A stretch of DNA of 64,000 bases from Paraescarpia echinospica. Lineage: Eukaryota; Annelida; Polychaeta; Sabellida; Siboglinidae. Under the pieces are notes generated by a model. It was not told where the DNA came from, did no database searches, and was given only the letters and a program-made list of their open reading frames with translations. The position numbers were made by a program, and so were the translations under genes. This document shows positions 37,785 through 50,669 of this stretch, one piece after another. The stretch is from NCBI GenBank assembly GCA_020002185.1, contig CM034534.1, forward strand, positions 66,136,217-66,200,216, read 5' to 3'. Within the stretch, counting starts at the first letter, position 1, and the number at the start of each line of letters is the position of its first letter.

Positions 37785-38465
37785 TGGAAATGGTGACCCC
37801 AAGATCTCCACCCTCCGTACGAATTTTGAAGTGCCTGAATGGGACTTCTAGACTGCACACAAAATGTCAGCCCCATATTTCCAAAACTGATGGAGATAAT
37901 TGCTATTTTAAAATTGTGACCCCCAGACCGCCACCCCGGACAAATTTAGAGAAAAATATAAAACTACGAACCATCCCAATGGGTAAGCTAGATCGCATAA
38001 AATGTCTGCCCCATACAGGCATGGCTGGCCCAGATAAGTGCCATTTTAAAATTGTGACCCCCACATTTTGAATTTTTTTTATATTTAGATCCCAATGGGC
38101 TTGCTAGGTCAAACACAAAAGTTCCAACTCCACACATGACAAAATGACAGAGATAAGTGCAATTTTAAAATTGTGACCTCCCCCGAGACCCCCACCACCT
38201 GGATGAATTTGGAAAAAACTATATGTACAAACTACCCCAACAGACACCCTAAATCACACACGAAATGTCAGCTTCATACATGTCAAATTAACAGAGATAT
38301 GTGTCATTTATAAATTGTTACCCCCAAGATCCCCACCCCCAACGAATTTTTAAAAATCTAAATCTACGAACCACCCCCAATGGGCCTGCTAGATTATACC
38401 AAACATTTAAGCTTCATACATGCCAAACTGACGGAGATAAGTATGTGTCATGTCATTTACAATGC
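37785..38465. repeat. Approximately 130-bp degenerate tandem repeat, about 5 units
   Basis: Units contain AAATTGTGACCCCCAGA(C/T)C, CCACCC, GAATTT, CTACGAACCA(C/T)CCCAATGGG, CATAAAATGTC, TTCATACATG and ACTGA(T/C)GGAGATAAG. The first two units are open in one frame (KIVTPRPPP-type repeats) but later units are not. A single related copy is at about 2745-2880. Confidence 0.8.
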
Positions 38466-38725
38466 GGAGATTTGTGTTTACCACAAAACCCGCTGTGCGT
38501 ATAAACAGCGCTGAAAACTGCAGCTCTGTGTGACGAAGTCATAAGATACACAACGTCAACGCTCTGAGACAATGACATCAAAATAAACACATTTTGTTTT
38601 GCAAATAACTACAAGTTATGCTAATTATGAGGTTTTGTTATGTATACTAACAATTACAAAAGTAACCGTATCATTAACGTAAACTATCACACATTCTTTC
38701 GGCAAACACCGTGTTAAGCTGGCTA

Positions 38726-38928
38726 AAAGTAGGCGCTAACCTTTGACATGTACTGTGTGTACGCAAAACGGAACCGGAACTTACTCTCAGACCGGAACCT
38801 CCTTCCAGACCATACAGCTGCGGGCCGAAAGTAGGCGCTAACCTTTGACATGTACAATCGCATGCGCAATACGCAAAACGGAACCGGAACTTACTCTCAG
38901 ACCGGAACCTCCTTCCAGACCAGTACAC
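38726..38928 (-). repeat. Right TIR of the Ulp1 element, doubled
   Basis: A block of about 105-110 bp (AAGTAGGCGCTAACCTTTG, GACATGTAC, GCAAAACGGAACCGGAAC, TTACTCTCAGACCGGAACC, TCCTTCCAGACCA) occurs twice, the GAACCGGAAC words starting at 38771 and 38881. Only the outer copy ends in CCAGTACA next to CCGT. The left end has a single copy. Confidence 0.88.
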
Positions 38929-39022
38929 CGTCATTACGTTTCATTGTTCAAAATGTAATTGTTCCATGGTTGAATGATATATCCACAACCTGTGAAAGTG
39001 CTTAAAACATACTCATAAAAAT

Positions 39023-39068
39023 GTCCTCTCGACTGACAGTCTGGTGCTCCTACCGCTGAGCAACTCCC
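39023..39068 (-). other. tRNA-like half (A-box region), probable SINE head fragment
   Basis: The minus strand reads GGGGAGTTGCTCAGCGGTAG, then GAGCACCAGACTGTCAGTC and GAGAGG, like the 5' half of a tRNA with an A box. The T arm is absent. It overlaps the end of the transposase pseudogene 3' region. Confidence 0.5.
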
Positions 39069-39073
39069 CATAC

Positions 39074-41212
39074 TCATGGACAAGCATCTTTTGGGACAAT
39101 GCCATGCCTGAAGTTACATAAATGAAAGCACACTCGCACTATTTGCGTTGCCATTGCAGATTCTGTGTTATTCATTAGGTGCTGCAATATTTTATATGTT
39201 TTAGCTAGGCCAATAACACGTTCTACATGAACTCGCTTGCTTGCTATTTTCCTGTACGTCCTGATAGTCTGTTTTTCTTATGGAAGAAGGTGGGAATATT
39301 AATGGAAACCAGTGAACTTACAAAAAGATCTTGACCATTATGCTGTCACCTGGTTCACACATTTCGGTTAGTGAGGATCTCTCGCAGATCTGACGGTCAC
39401 TGGCAGATCCACCGTATGCTGGGGAAACATAAGTTACAAGCCCACCAGGTGATGTTCCCACTAGTACTTTAACCGTATTTCTGTTTTTATAAGTCGAAAA
39501 TGTGGCTTGCTTTTTTATGGGAAATTCAGTCCCGTCTACAATGACTCTAGTTGATGGACATTTCTGGTTGAAGTCAGTTGGTGAAAAGAACTGGACCAAA
39601 TCATATGAAGGCCACCAGTTGTTTACCCCCATTGGCAAGCCATGAAATTAACCCAAGTTACAAAAATGTTTGTTATTGTGGCTTCTGATGTTTCGAACAT
39701 ACGACTCATTTCGAAATTGATTTTATGTTGCCGAAGCTTTACGAGAGTAGCAAAAAAACTGATCTTCAACAGATAATGAGGGATTGACACCATAATAATA
39801 ATTTAACTCATGAGCGGCTGAACCCAAAGTATGCAGCACACCAATAAATTTTTCATAGTTTTCAAGACCTGTTTTAAAAGTGGATTCCTGGAGGATCATC
39901 TGTAAAGCGGCTTGCACTGAAACTTGACATCTGACTGCTCTGCGTTCCAATCGTCTGTGTACACACCCTGTCAGTTTGTGAAGACATTTCCACGTTTGCC
40001 CGGTCTGCAAGCAGACAACGAGCTTTTATAAATATATAAATAAACATAAATAAATCAAACAAAAACACTTGCTATTATTCAGTGTTTTAAAGTCTACAAT
40101 GAATTTATATTTTCAATCAACTACCCGTATAGATGAACTTACAGTAGATTATTATATTAAAGAATCTGTTAAAACTGGAATTGAATGGCTTAGCACTTGT
40201 ACTACAATATTGTTGAGGCCGTGGTTACAGAACTGACAAGGAAACACCATTATACAGACCCTATAAATACTGTCTGTCTGTCTATGGTTAAGCCTACCAA
40301 TCCTGACTCTAACTATAACCCTGATCCTAACCATGCAGTTATACTAATCACTCCTCAACTTACGAAAAGTTTGATCGGCGGAAGTAACTAACAGGATGGA
40401 ACAGCAATGTCAAACTTCAAAGGATATCAAAACTGTCGGTCTCGCATCCACTTTGTATTTTTAAAAGCATAACACTGATGTCACTGTTTCTTCTGCCCCA
40501 ACATGTTCAGCTGCCATTTCTCTCTGTTGAACAGCCTCCTCTGCTACAGCTAGCCTCCTCCTTGCCCGGTTCCTCCGATTGACTGCTGTTGGTGTTGGTT
40601 GTTGCGACCATGGGAATACGTGAGGGACAGCGGATTTCTTCAGCCTCTTGTAGAGTGGCTCAGTCCCTGAATAAATTATTAAATAACTTAATGTTAGCAG
40701 TGAATGTTTGCAAAACTAGATATTCATATGTCATGTTTCTTTTTATATTTATCAAACTAATATGATCTCAGTGTCGATTGCATGCACAACCATCTGATGT
40801 TATTGATAGCCATAGGGACCACATTGGAAATGTGCGTTTTATTATGCTTTGTGTGTTATTCTCGTTGCTTATTTATATATTGTATATGTATTTTTACCAA
40901 ATAAATCCAATGAATAAAATTGAAAATATGGTTCTAAAAAATAGGCTACATCCTGCACTACTCGAAATACAAATGTCACGACACTAGGGCCTAGGCTAGC
41001 ACAAACCGTTTTAATCATAAAAGCAATATTTTGATACTGCACATTTGACCACACAACATCGATACGGTAAACTTACAGACATAGAATAATCAGATAATTA
41101 CCATAAGTTGTTTTTCTTTCGTAGTCATTCTGGTCAAAATGACTCTTGCAGACGACACTTCGCTTCGTCGGCTGCCAGTGGTCTCTCTTTACGGCTACTA
41201 CCCACACTTTCA
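39074..41212 (-). pseudogene. THAP plus DDE_Tnp_4 transposase of an ISL2EU-like transposon
   Basis: THAP domain, split over two exons: complement(41102..about 41212) reads VAVKRDHWQPTKRSVVCKSH and FDQNDY (second Cys and His pair), then a GTAATT donor; complement(about 40470..40666) reads LKKSAVPHVFPW, the AVPxxF end of THAP. 39723-40010 gives FKTGLENYEKF and LSVEDQF, then a T7 run (39752-39758) shifts the frame into KLRQHKINFEMSRMFETSEA. 39318-39638 is the DDE start: VIVDGTEFPIKK (first Asp), TVKVLVGTSPGGLVTYVSPA, GSASDRQICE and GDSIM. 39074-39270 gives RKIASKRVHVERVIG with the last acidic residue. Several single-base shifts are present, and the Asp after GDSIM appears lost. The N-terminal Cys pair of THAP lies beyond 41212 and may have been cut off by the tandem array. 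Confidence 0.85.
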
Positions 41213-41446
41213 CTCGATTTCAGCCTGCTCAAATGTATGATTGAAATATGTGTATTGCATAAGTTTGTAGGTAACCATCTATTTTGTCTTAGCATTTTGT
41301 GAAGAATTACTTGGCACATTTGTGTGTCTGATTTTAACTCTCAACAACATTTAGAGGCTTGTTAATTAGCTGCCAATATTTATTGTGAAACATCAAATAT
41401 GGTATACCGGTATTTCATGTGTGTATATACCACTGACACATACTGA

Positions 41447-41952
41447 TTTATCATAGAATGGTCCAGTGATATTGAATAGTATTTTCAAATACCATTGAGC
41501 GTCCTGATGGTACTTAATGATATTTTCAGATACAATTGAGAGTACCATTGAGACCTACTGGTTTATCATCGAATGGTAGTGAATGATATGTTCAAATGCC
41601 ATTGGGAGTACCACTAAAATATGATTTATCATTGAATGGTCCAGTGGTACTGAATGATATGTTCAAAAACCATTGAGAGTACCCCTGAGACATACTGATT
41701 TATCACTGAATGGTATTGAATGATATGTTCAAATACCATTGGGAGTACCACTGAAATATGATTTATCATTGAATGGTCTAGTGGTAGTGAATGGTATATC
41801 CAAATACCTTTAGGAGTACCACTGAGACACACAGATTTGTCATTGAATGGTATTTTCAAATACCATTGAAAGTACCACTGAGTTCTACTGATTTATCATT
41901 GAATGGTCCAAGGGTACCGAATGGTATTCAATGGTATTCTATGGTATACCAT
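41447..41952. repeat. Approximately 80-bp minisatellite (copy 1 of three)
   Basis: Repeats of GATTTATCATTGAATGG, TCCAGTGGTA, TGAATGATATGTTCAAATACC, ATTGAGAGTACCACTGAGAC. About seven units of 70-90 bp. The equivalents are at about 45117-45620 and 48791-49292. Confidence 0.9.
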
Positions 41953-42785
41953 TGGCTCTGTTTTGTAAGGATAGGTTACAGCTTTTGCAACTTGCGATCT
42001 CTCTGTTCTCTCCAGGCAATATAGCACGTAGACCTAGATACACTGTAGTAGAACAGGCAGCGTCACCATTTTGTTCAGACGTTATTTTACATGGCGTTTA
42101 AATAGTACAATATACTTGGCGTTTATATGTGGTTCAGTGTAGCACAACACATTGTTACAAGCATCTACGAAAATATATTTTATGTTTTATCTAATTAAAA
42201 GCTTTGGCCTGCTGTGGGCCAAAAATGTTTACGGAATCGTGACTTAGACTCTATTATTTTCAGCCAATTGATGCTTAAATTTGTTTTATTATGCCCATTT
42301 AATGGCGAAAAAGGGAAGCACCAGGGGGTTACTCACGTAAGGGGATTCCTTAATGTTTCTCATCTGTCTAAAATATGTTTAACACAACACTTGAAAGGTG
42401 CAATAAGATGAGATTTAGCAATCTTATTTTAGCCAATTAATATAGTTAATTTTTATGAATATAGATACTGATTTTTGTGGCTCAAAATGAACATCGACGG
42501 GGTGGGGGTGTAAGGGGTGTACGTAACCGTTTTATATGAAAAGGAGGGGGTTTCTTCCTAGTTTTTCATTTATTAATTAATATTATGTTTCATAAGACTA
42601 TATTATATATGTTGAAGGTATACTGCCTGCAACATTATTCTTAGTTATTTAAGTAAGCTCATAACAATGTTCGTGATTTGAAAGTTAAGTGCGCGCATCA
42701 TGTTCAAATGATAAACAATGCATCCAGTGTCAAACAAGTTTTATTAGCAATTTTGGCAAAGCGGTTCTAGTTCACCACAATTCCC

Positions 42786-44275
42786 TTTGATGTATGATTT
42801 CCTCACGTTCAACGCAGCAGAGTTCCTGTTACAAATTACCACGCTGGCTAATTCCTGGTATAGTAGTAGCATATACGACTCATTGCATGGGCATGTGCGT
42901 AACACAATTTCGGGGAGCCAACACGGATTTGTGAGGTGTAGAAGTACAGTATGTAATCTAGCTTGCTACTTGAACGGCATTTCTTAATCTATCGAGAACA
43001 GGTTGATTCTGTTTATTTGGACTTCAGTAAAGCCTTTGTTTCAGTATGCCACCCATTGTTAATTCAAAAACTTATATCATATGGCTATTCCGGGCAATGC
43101 ATAGAGAGGATGCAGTCTTACCGTGTCAACCGAAAATAACGCGTGGTCCTCGAAGGCAAAACATCTGATTGGAAGCCGGTGTTGTCTGGTGTACCACAAG
43201 GTCCACAAATTGGACCACTTCTGTTTATCTTGTATATTAACGATCTCACTAATCATGTTGATTCATGTGAAATGTCATTATATGCTGATGATTCCAAATT
43301 GTTTAAAGAAATTACGTCGGTGACCGATTATCAGTTGGTACAGAAGGATCAGTATGTCTTTGGTGTGAGACATGGCATTATGCAGCATTTCCCAACTTAA
43401 CGTTGAGAAATGCTGCATAATGTCATTGACTAAAAAAACGAAACGTATATCCTATGACTACACGATTTTAAGCCAGTCACTGCCCAAGGTCACCGTTGTC
43501 AAAGATCTCGGTATCACATTGACTGGCAGTTTGTCTTTTAAAGATCATAATAATCGCTGTGGTTGTAAAGCTTTTAAGATTTATTAAGCGCGTTTGCACA
43601 ACATTTACCAATGTACATGCTTTGCGATCCTTGTACATATCTCTAGTCAGAAGCCAGTTGGAGGATTGCAGAGTTATGAGGAATCCCTGGCAACATACGT
43701 TTATTGACAAAATTGAACGAGTTCAAAAAAATTCATTAAATATCTATGTTACAAATCCAAATTACAGTACTCCTCTGACAGTTATCCCGAGCTTTGCCAT
43801 CATTTTAGACTACCTTCCCTTTAACATCGTAGGCAAGTTGCAGATCTTATGGTTTTACACAAGTGTGTGCACTCCCAACTAGACTCGTCGTATCTGGTAG
43901 GGGCTATCCAATGTCACTGTCCTTCACGATCTCTACGAAACTACATCCCTTTTACAGTTTCCCATAGCAGAATGAACATTAGAAAACTCTGTGTTTTGAA
44001 TAGATGTATGACTACTTTCAACACATTGTATTTAAGTGATCCCACTTGTGATATATTTTCAGGAGCTGAAACCTTTAGATCCTCAATTCAAAAACATTTC
44101 TATGTTTAACGGATGTTTGCCTGGTGTAGTTGATGTTGATATTGTGTGGTTTTTATGTTCTTATTGTTTTTTTTATTCTATTATTGATTTATTATTTGTA
44201 TGTATTGTTTCAGTTATCAGTCCTGTTACTGGGTCCACTGGACCTGTTGGAATCTGAATAAATACAATACAATAC
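42786..44275 (+). pseudogene. CR1/jockey-like LINE 3' part in tandem unit 1
   Basis: Frames give [46 protein letters not shown] and [10 protein letters not shown] (YADD box), then [34 protein letters not shown] and a C-terminal GAETFRSSIQKHFYV. The end is AATAAATACAATACAATACA. Multiple frame breaks. The copies at about 46452-47941 and 50126-50658 are the same insertion duplicated with the unit. Confidence 0.85.
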
Positions 44276-44830
44276 AAAAGCAGAGGAACAGACTCCCTCC
44301 CTTTAATGTGTTCTGTTTATGTCTGTGCTTGCGGGCCAATTGTCCGAAAAGCTGCACCTGAGTGAAACTTTGTTCTATTGAGTTTACAATAGACCACACG
44401 TATACCAAACATACACGGCAGCACTACTCATGTGATATATTATGAAGGTCTAAGCTATTTTGACAGACGTTTCATCGACAAAAAGGACAAGCTGTAGTAA
44501 TAACATTTTAGTTAGTTTTGCATATTGAAGACACGCAACGGATCGATATGTTATAAATCAATAACAGTAGTATAAATTCAGCGATCCAGTACACTTTTAG
44601 GCAAGCTAAATAATTTACCACTACAGTCAATGTGATTAATACGAGCTTCGGTTGCGAGCAAACTGTCGGAATATATAGCTGCACTTAAGAGTGAAACGTG
44701 TTTACAGAGCCATGATCAATGACATAAGAATACCCGAAGAAATACTCATGCCGTGGCTGTTATGACGTTTACAATTGTGTCCATCTTAAAATCCCATGAG
44801 AAATTAAACTTTGTACATTCAGTCATAAGT

Positions 44831-44955
<125 letters not shown>

Positions 44956-46451
44956 TATTTTGTCTTAGCATTTTGTGAAGAATTACTTGGCACATTTGTG
45001 TGTCTGATTTTAACTCTCAACAACATTTAGAGGCTTGTTAATTAGCTGCCAATATTGATTGTGAAACATCAAATATGGTATACCGGTATTTCATGTGTAT
45101 ATATACCACTGACACATACTGATTAATCATAGAATGGTCCAGTGATATTGAATAGTATTTTCAAATACCATTGAGCGTCCTGACGGTACTGAATAATATT
45201 TTCAGATACAATTGAGAGTACCATTGAGACCTACTGGTTTATCATTGAATGGTAGTGAATGATATGTTCAAATGCCATTGGGAGTACCACTAAAATATGA
45301 TTTATCATTGAATGGTCCAGTGGTACTGAATGATATGTTCAAAAACCATTGAGAGTACCCCTGAGACATACTGATTTATCACTGAATGGTATTGAATGAT
45401 ATGTTCAAATACCATTGGGAGTACCACTGAAATATGATTTATCATTGAATGGTCTAGTGGTAGTGAATGGTATATCCAAATACCATTAGGAGTACCACTG
45501 AGACACACAGATTTGTCATTGAATGGTATTTTCAAATACCATTGAAAGTATCACTGAGTTCTACTGATTTACCATTGAATGGTCCAAGGGTACCGAATGG
45601 TATTCTATGGTATACCATTGGCTCTGTTTTGTAAGGATAGCTTACAGCTTTTGCAACTTGCGATCTCTCTGTTCTCTCCAGGCAATATAGCACGTAGACC
45701 TAGATACACTGTAGTAGAACAGGCAGCGTCACCATTTTTTTCAGATGTTGTTTTACATGGCGTTTAAATAGTACAATATACTTGGCGTTTATATGTGGTT
45801 CAGTGTAGCACAACACATTGTTACAAGCATCTACGAAAAGATATTTTATGTTTTACCTAATTAAAAACTTTGGCCTGCTGTGGGCCAAAAATGTTTACGG
45901 AATCGTGACTTAGACTCTATTATTTTCAGCCAATTGATGCTTAAATTTGTTTTATTATGCCCATTTAATGGCGAAAAAGGGAAGCACCAGGGGGTTACTC
46001 ACGGAAGGGGATTCCTTAATGTTTCTCATCTGTCTAAAATATGTTTAACACAACACTTGAAAGGTGCAATAAGATGAGATTTAGCAATCTTATTTTAGCC
46101 AATTAATATAGTTAATTTTTATGAATATACATACTGATTTTTGTGGCTCAAAATGAACATCGACGGGGTGGGGGTGTAAGGGGTGTACGTAACCGTTTTA
46201 TATGAAATGGAGGGGGTTTCTTCCTAGTTTTTCATTTATTAATTAATATTATGTTTCATAAGACTATATTATATATGTTGAAGGTATACTGCCTGCAACA
46301 TTATTCTTAGTTATTTAAGTAAGCCCATAACAATGTTCGTGATTTGAAAGTTAAGTGCGCGCATCATGTTCAAATGATAAACAATGCATCCAGTGTCAAA
46401 CAAGTTTTATTAGCAATTTTGGCAAAGCGGTTCTAGTTCACCACAATTCCC

Positions 46452-47941
46452 TTTGATGTATGATTTCCTCACGTTCAACGCAGCAGAGTTCCTGTTACAA
46501 ATTACCACGCTGGCTAATTCCTGGTATAGTAGTAGCATATACGACTCATTGCATGGGCATGTGCGTAAAACAATTTCGGGGAGCCAACACGGATTTGTGA
46601 GGTGTAGAAGTAAAGTATGTAATCTAGCTTGCTACTTGAACGGCATTTCTTAATCTATTGAGAACAGGTTGATTCTGTTTATTTGGACTTCAGTAAAGCC
46701 TTTGTTTCAGTATGCCACCCATTGTTAATTCAAAAACTTATATCATATGGCTATTCCGGGCAATGCATAGAGAGGATGCAGTCTTACCGTGTCAACCGAA
46801 AATAACGCGTGGTCCTCGAAGGCAAAACATCTGACTGGAAGCCGGTGTTGTCTGGTGTACCACAAGGTTCACAAATTGGACCACTTCTGTTTATCTTGTA
46901 TATTAACGATCTCACTAATCATGTTGATTCATGTGAAATGTCATTATATGCTGATGATTCCAAATTGTTTAAAGAAATTACGTCGGTGACCGATTATCAG
47001 TTGGTACAGAAGGATCAGTATGTCTTTGGTGTGAGACATGGCATTATGCAGCATTTCCCAACTTAACGTTGAGAAATGCTGCATAATGTCATTGACTAAA
47101 AAAACGAAACGTATATCCTATGACTACACGATTTTAAGCCAGTCACTGCCCAAGGTCACCGCTGTCAAAGATCTCGGTATCACATTGACTGGCAGTTTGT
47201 CTTTTAAAGATCATATTAATCGCTGTGGTTGTAAAGCTTTTAAGATTTATTAAGCGCGTTTGCACAACATTTACCAATGTACATGCTTTGCGATCCTTGT
47301 ACATATCTCTAGTCAGAAGCCAGTTGGAGGATTGCAGAGTTATGAGGAATCCCTGGCAACATACGTTTATTGACAAAATTGAACGAGAGTTCAATTTTTT
47401 TTATTAAATATCTATGTTACAAATCCAAAATACAGTACTCCTCTGACAGTTATCCTGAGCTTTGCCATCGTTTTAGACTACCTTCCCTTTAACATCGTAG
47501 GCAAGTTGCAGATCTTATGGTTTTACACAAGTGTATGCACTCCCAACTAGACTCGTCGTATCTGGTAGGGGCTATCCAATTTCACTGTCCTTCACGATCT
47601 CTACGAAACTACATTCCTTTTACAGTTTCCCATAGCAGAATGAACATTAGAAAACTCTGTGTTTTGAATAGATGTATGACTACTTTCAACACATTGTATT
47701 TAAGTGATCCCACTTGTGATATATTTTCAGGAGCTGAAACCTTTAGATCCTCAATTCAAAAACATTTCTATGTTTAACGGATGTTTGCCTGGTGTAGTTG
47801 ATGTTGATATTGTGTGGTTTTTATGTTCTTATTGTTTTTTTTATTCTATTATTGATTTATTATTTGTATGTATTGTTTCAGTTATCAGTCCTGTTACTGG
47901 GTCCACTGGACCTGTTGGAATCTGAATAAATACAATACAAT
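46452..47941 (+). pseudogene. LINE 3' part in tandem unit 2
   Basis: Same sequence as in unit 1 with scattered substitutions; GVPQGS replaces GVPQGP at the RT motif, and AAAACAATTT replaces AACACAATTT upstream. A local change near 47390 (TTCAATTTTTTTT) removes several codons found in unit 1. Confidence 0.85.
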
Positions 47942-48498
47942 ACAAAAGCAGAGGAACAGACTCCCTCCCTTTAATGTGTTCTGTTTATGTCTGTGCTTGC
48001 GGGCCAATTGTCCGAAAAGCTGCACTTGAGTGAAACTTTGTTCTATTGAGTTTACAAAAGACCACACGTATACCAAACATACACGGCAGCACTACTCATG
48101 TGATATATTATGAAGGTCTAAGCTATTTTGACAGACGTTTCATCGACAAAAAGGACAAGCTGTAGTAATAACATTTTAGTTAGTTTTGCATATTGAAGAC
48201 ACGCAACGGATCGATATGTTATAAATCACTAACAGTAGTATAAATTCAGCGATCCAGTACACTTTTAGGCAAGCTAAATAATTTACCACTACAGTCAATG
48301 TGATTAATACGAGCTTCGGTTGCGAGCAAACTGTCGGAATATATAGCTGCACTTAAGAGTGAAACGTGTTTACAGAGCCATGATCAATGACATAAGAATA
48401 CCCGAAGAAATACACATGCCGTGGCTGTTATGACGTTTACATTTGTGTCCATCTTAAAATCCCATGAGAAATTAAACTTTGTACATTCAGTCATAAGT

Positions 48499-48629
<131 letters not shown>

Positions 48630-50125
48630 TATTTTGTCTTAGCATTTTGTGAAGAATTACTTGGCACATTTGTGTGCCTGATTTTAACTCTCAACAACAT
48701 TTAGAGGCTTGTTAATTAGCTGCCAATATTTATTGTGAAACATCAAATATGGTATACCGGTATTTCATGTGTGTATATACCACTGACACATACTGATTTA
48801 TCATAGAATGGTCCAGTGATATTGAATAGTATTTTCAAATACCATTGAGCGTCCTGATGGTACTGAATGATATTTTGAGATACAATTGAGAGTACCATTG
48901 AGACCTATTGGTTTATCATTGAATGGTAGTGAATGATATGTTCAAATGCCATTGGGAGTACCACTAAAATATGATTTATCATTGAATGGTCCAGTGGTAC
49001 TGAATGATATGTTCAAAAACCATTGAGAGTACCCCTGAGACATACTGATTTATCACTGAATGGTATTGAATGATATGTTCAAATACCATTGGGAGTACCA
49101 CTGAAATTTGATTTATCATTGAATGGTCTAGTGGTAGTGAATGGTATATCCAAATACCATTAGGAGTACCACTGAGACACACAGATTTGTCATTGAATGG
49201 TATTTTCAAATACCATTTAAAGTATCACTGAGTTCTACTGATTTACCATTGAATGGTCCAAGGGTACCGAATGGTATTCTATGGTATACCATTGGCTCTG
49301 TTTTGTAAGGATAGCTTACAGCTTTTGCAACTTGCGATCTCTCTGTTCTCTCCAGGCAATATAGCACGTAGACCTAGATACACTGTAGTAGAACAGGCAG
49401 CGTCACCATTTTTTTCAGATGTTGTTTTACATGGCGTTTAAATAGTACAATATACTTGGCGTTTATATGTGGTTCAGTTTAGCACAACACATTGTTACAA
49501 GCATCTACGAAAATATATTTTATGTTTTACCTAATTAAAAACTTTGGCCTGCTGTGGGCCAAAAATGTTTACGGAATCGTGACTTAGACTCTATTATTTT
49601 CAGCCAATTGATGCTTAAATTTGTTTTATTATGCCCATTTAATGGCGAAAAAGGGAAGCACCAGGGGGTTACTCACGGAAGGGGATTCCTTAATGTTTCT
49701 CATCTGTCTAAAATATGTTTAACACAACACTTGAAAGGTGCAATAAGATGAGATTTAGCAATCTTATTTTAGCCAATTAATATAGTTAATTTTTATGAAT
49801 ATACATACTGATTTTTGTGGCTCAAAATGAACATCGACGGGGTGGGGGTGTAAGGGGTGTACGTAACCGTTTTATATGAAATGGAGGGGGTTTCTTCCTA
49901 GTTTTTCATTTATTAATTAATATTATGTTTCATAAGACTATATTATATATGTTGAAGGTATACTGCCTGCAACATTATTCTTAGTTATTTAAGTAAGCTC
50001 ATAACAATGTTCGTGATTTGAAAGTTAAGTGCGCGCATCATGTTCAAATGATAAACAATGCATCCAGTGTCAAACAAGTTTTATTAGCAATTTTGGCAAA
50101 GCGGTTCTAGTTCACCACAATTCCC

Positions 50126-50658
50126 TTTGATGTATGATTTCCTCACGTTCAACGCAGCAGAGTTCCTGTTACAAATTACCACGCTGGCTAATTCCTGGTA
50201 TAGTAGTAGCATATACGACTCATTGCATGGGCATGTGCGTAAAACAATTTCGGGGAGCCAACACGGATTTGTGAGGTGTAGAAGTAAAGTATGTAATCTA
50301 GCTTGCTACTTGAACGGCATTTCTTAATCTATTGAGAACAGGTTGATTCTGTTTATTTGGACTTCAGTAAAGCCTTTGTTTCAGTATGCCACCCATTGTT
50401 AATTCAAAAACTTATATCATATGGCTATTCCGGGCAATGCATAGAGAGGATGCAGTCTTACCGTGTCAACCGAAAATAACGCGTGGTCCTCGAAGGCAAA
50501 ACATCTGACTGGAAGCCGGTGTTGTCTGGTGTACCACAAGGTTCACAAATTGGACCACTTCTGTTTATCTTGTATATTCACGATCTCACTAATCATGTTG
50601 ATTCATGTGAAATGTCATTATATGCTGATGATTCCAAATTGTTTAAAGAAATTACGTC
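50126..50658 (+). pseudogene. LINE 3' part in truncated tandem unit 3
   Basis: Identical in layout to unit 2 up to KLFKEITS. It then continues [16 protein letters not shown] instead of the sequence of units 1 and 2, before non-repeat AT-rich DNA. The final stretch still reads like reverse transcriptase. Confidence 0.8.
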
Positions 50659-50669
50659 AGACCTAGACA

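Larger units (their letters stand above)
29473..38928 (+). mobile_element. Approximately 9.45-kb TIR transposon carrying an Ulp1 protease gene
   Basis: The left end starts TGTACTGGTCTGG and continues through GTTCCGGTCTGAGAGTAAG, GTTCCGTTTTGCGTATTGCG to a TGTACAT word. The right end has the same sequence inverted (38845-38928), so TIRs are about 75-85 bp with small indels. CCGT flanks both sides (29469-29472 and 38929-38932), a candidate 4-bp TSD. Subterminal repeats differ at each end: a 76-bp unit three times on the left, a doubled 110-bp unit and a 130-bp array on the right. Cargo is the Ulp1-like gene (34450-36814). No transposase was recognised inside, so mobilisation may be in trans. A LINE and a SINE inserted later. 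It sits exactly between the 3' ends of the YqaJ and THAP-DDE genes. Confidence 0.7.

Noticed and set aside
37784..38071. 95-codon ORF with KIVTP repeats
   Set aside because: Frame exists only in the first units of a degenerate tandem repeat and is broken in the others.
41629..41859. 76-codon minus-strand ORF repeated in each 3.67-kb unit
   Set aside because: Arises from the approximately 80-bp minisatellite (CLSGT/VVLPMVFEHII repeats).
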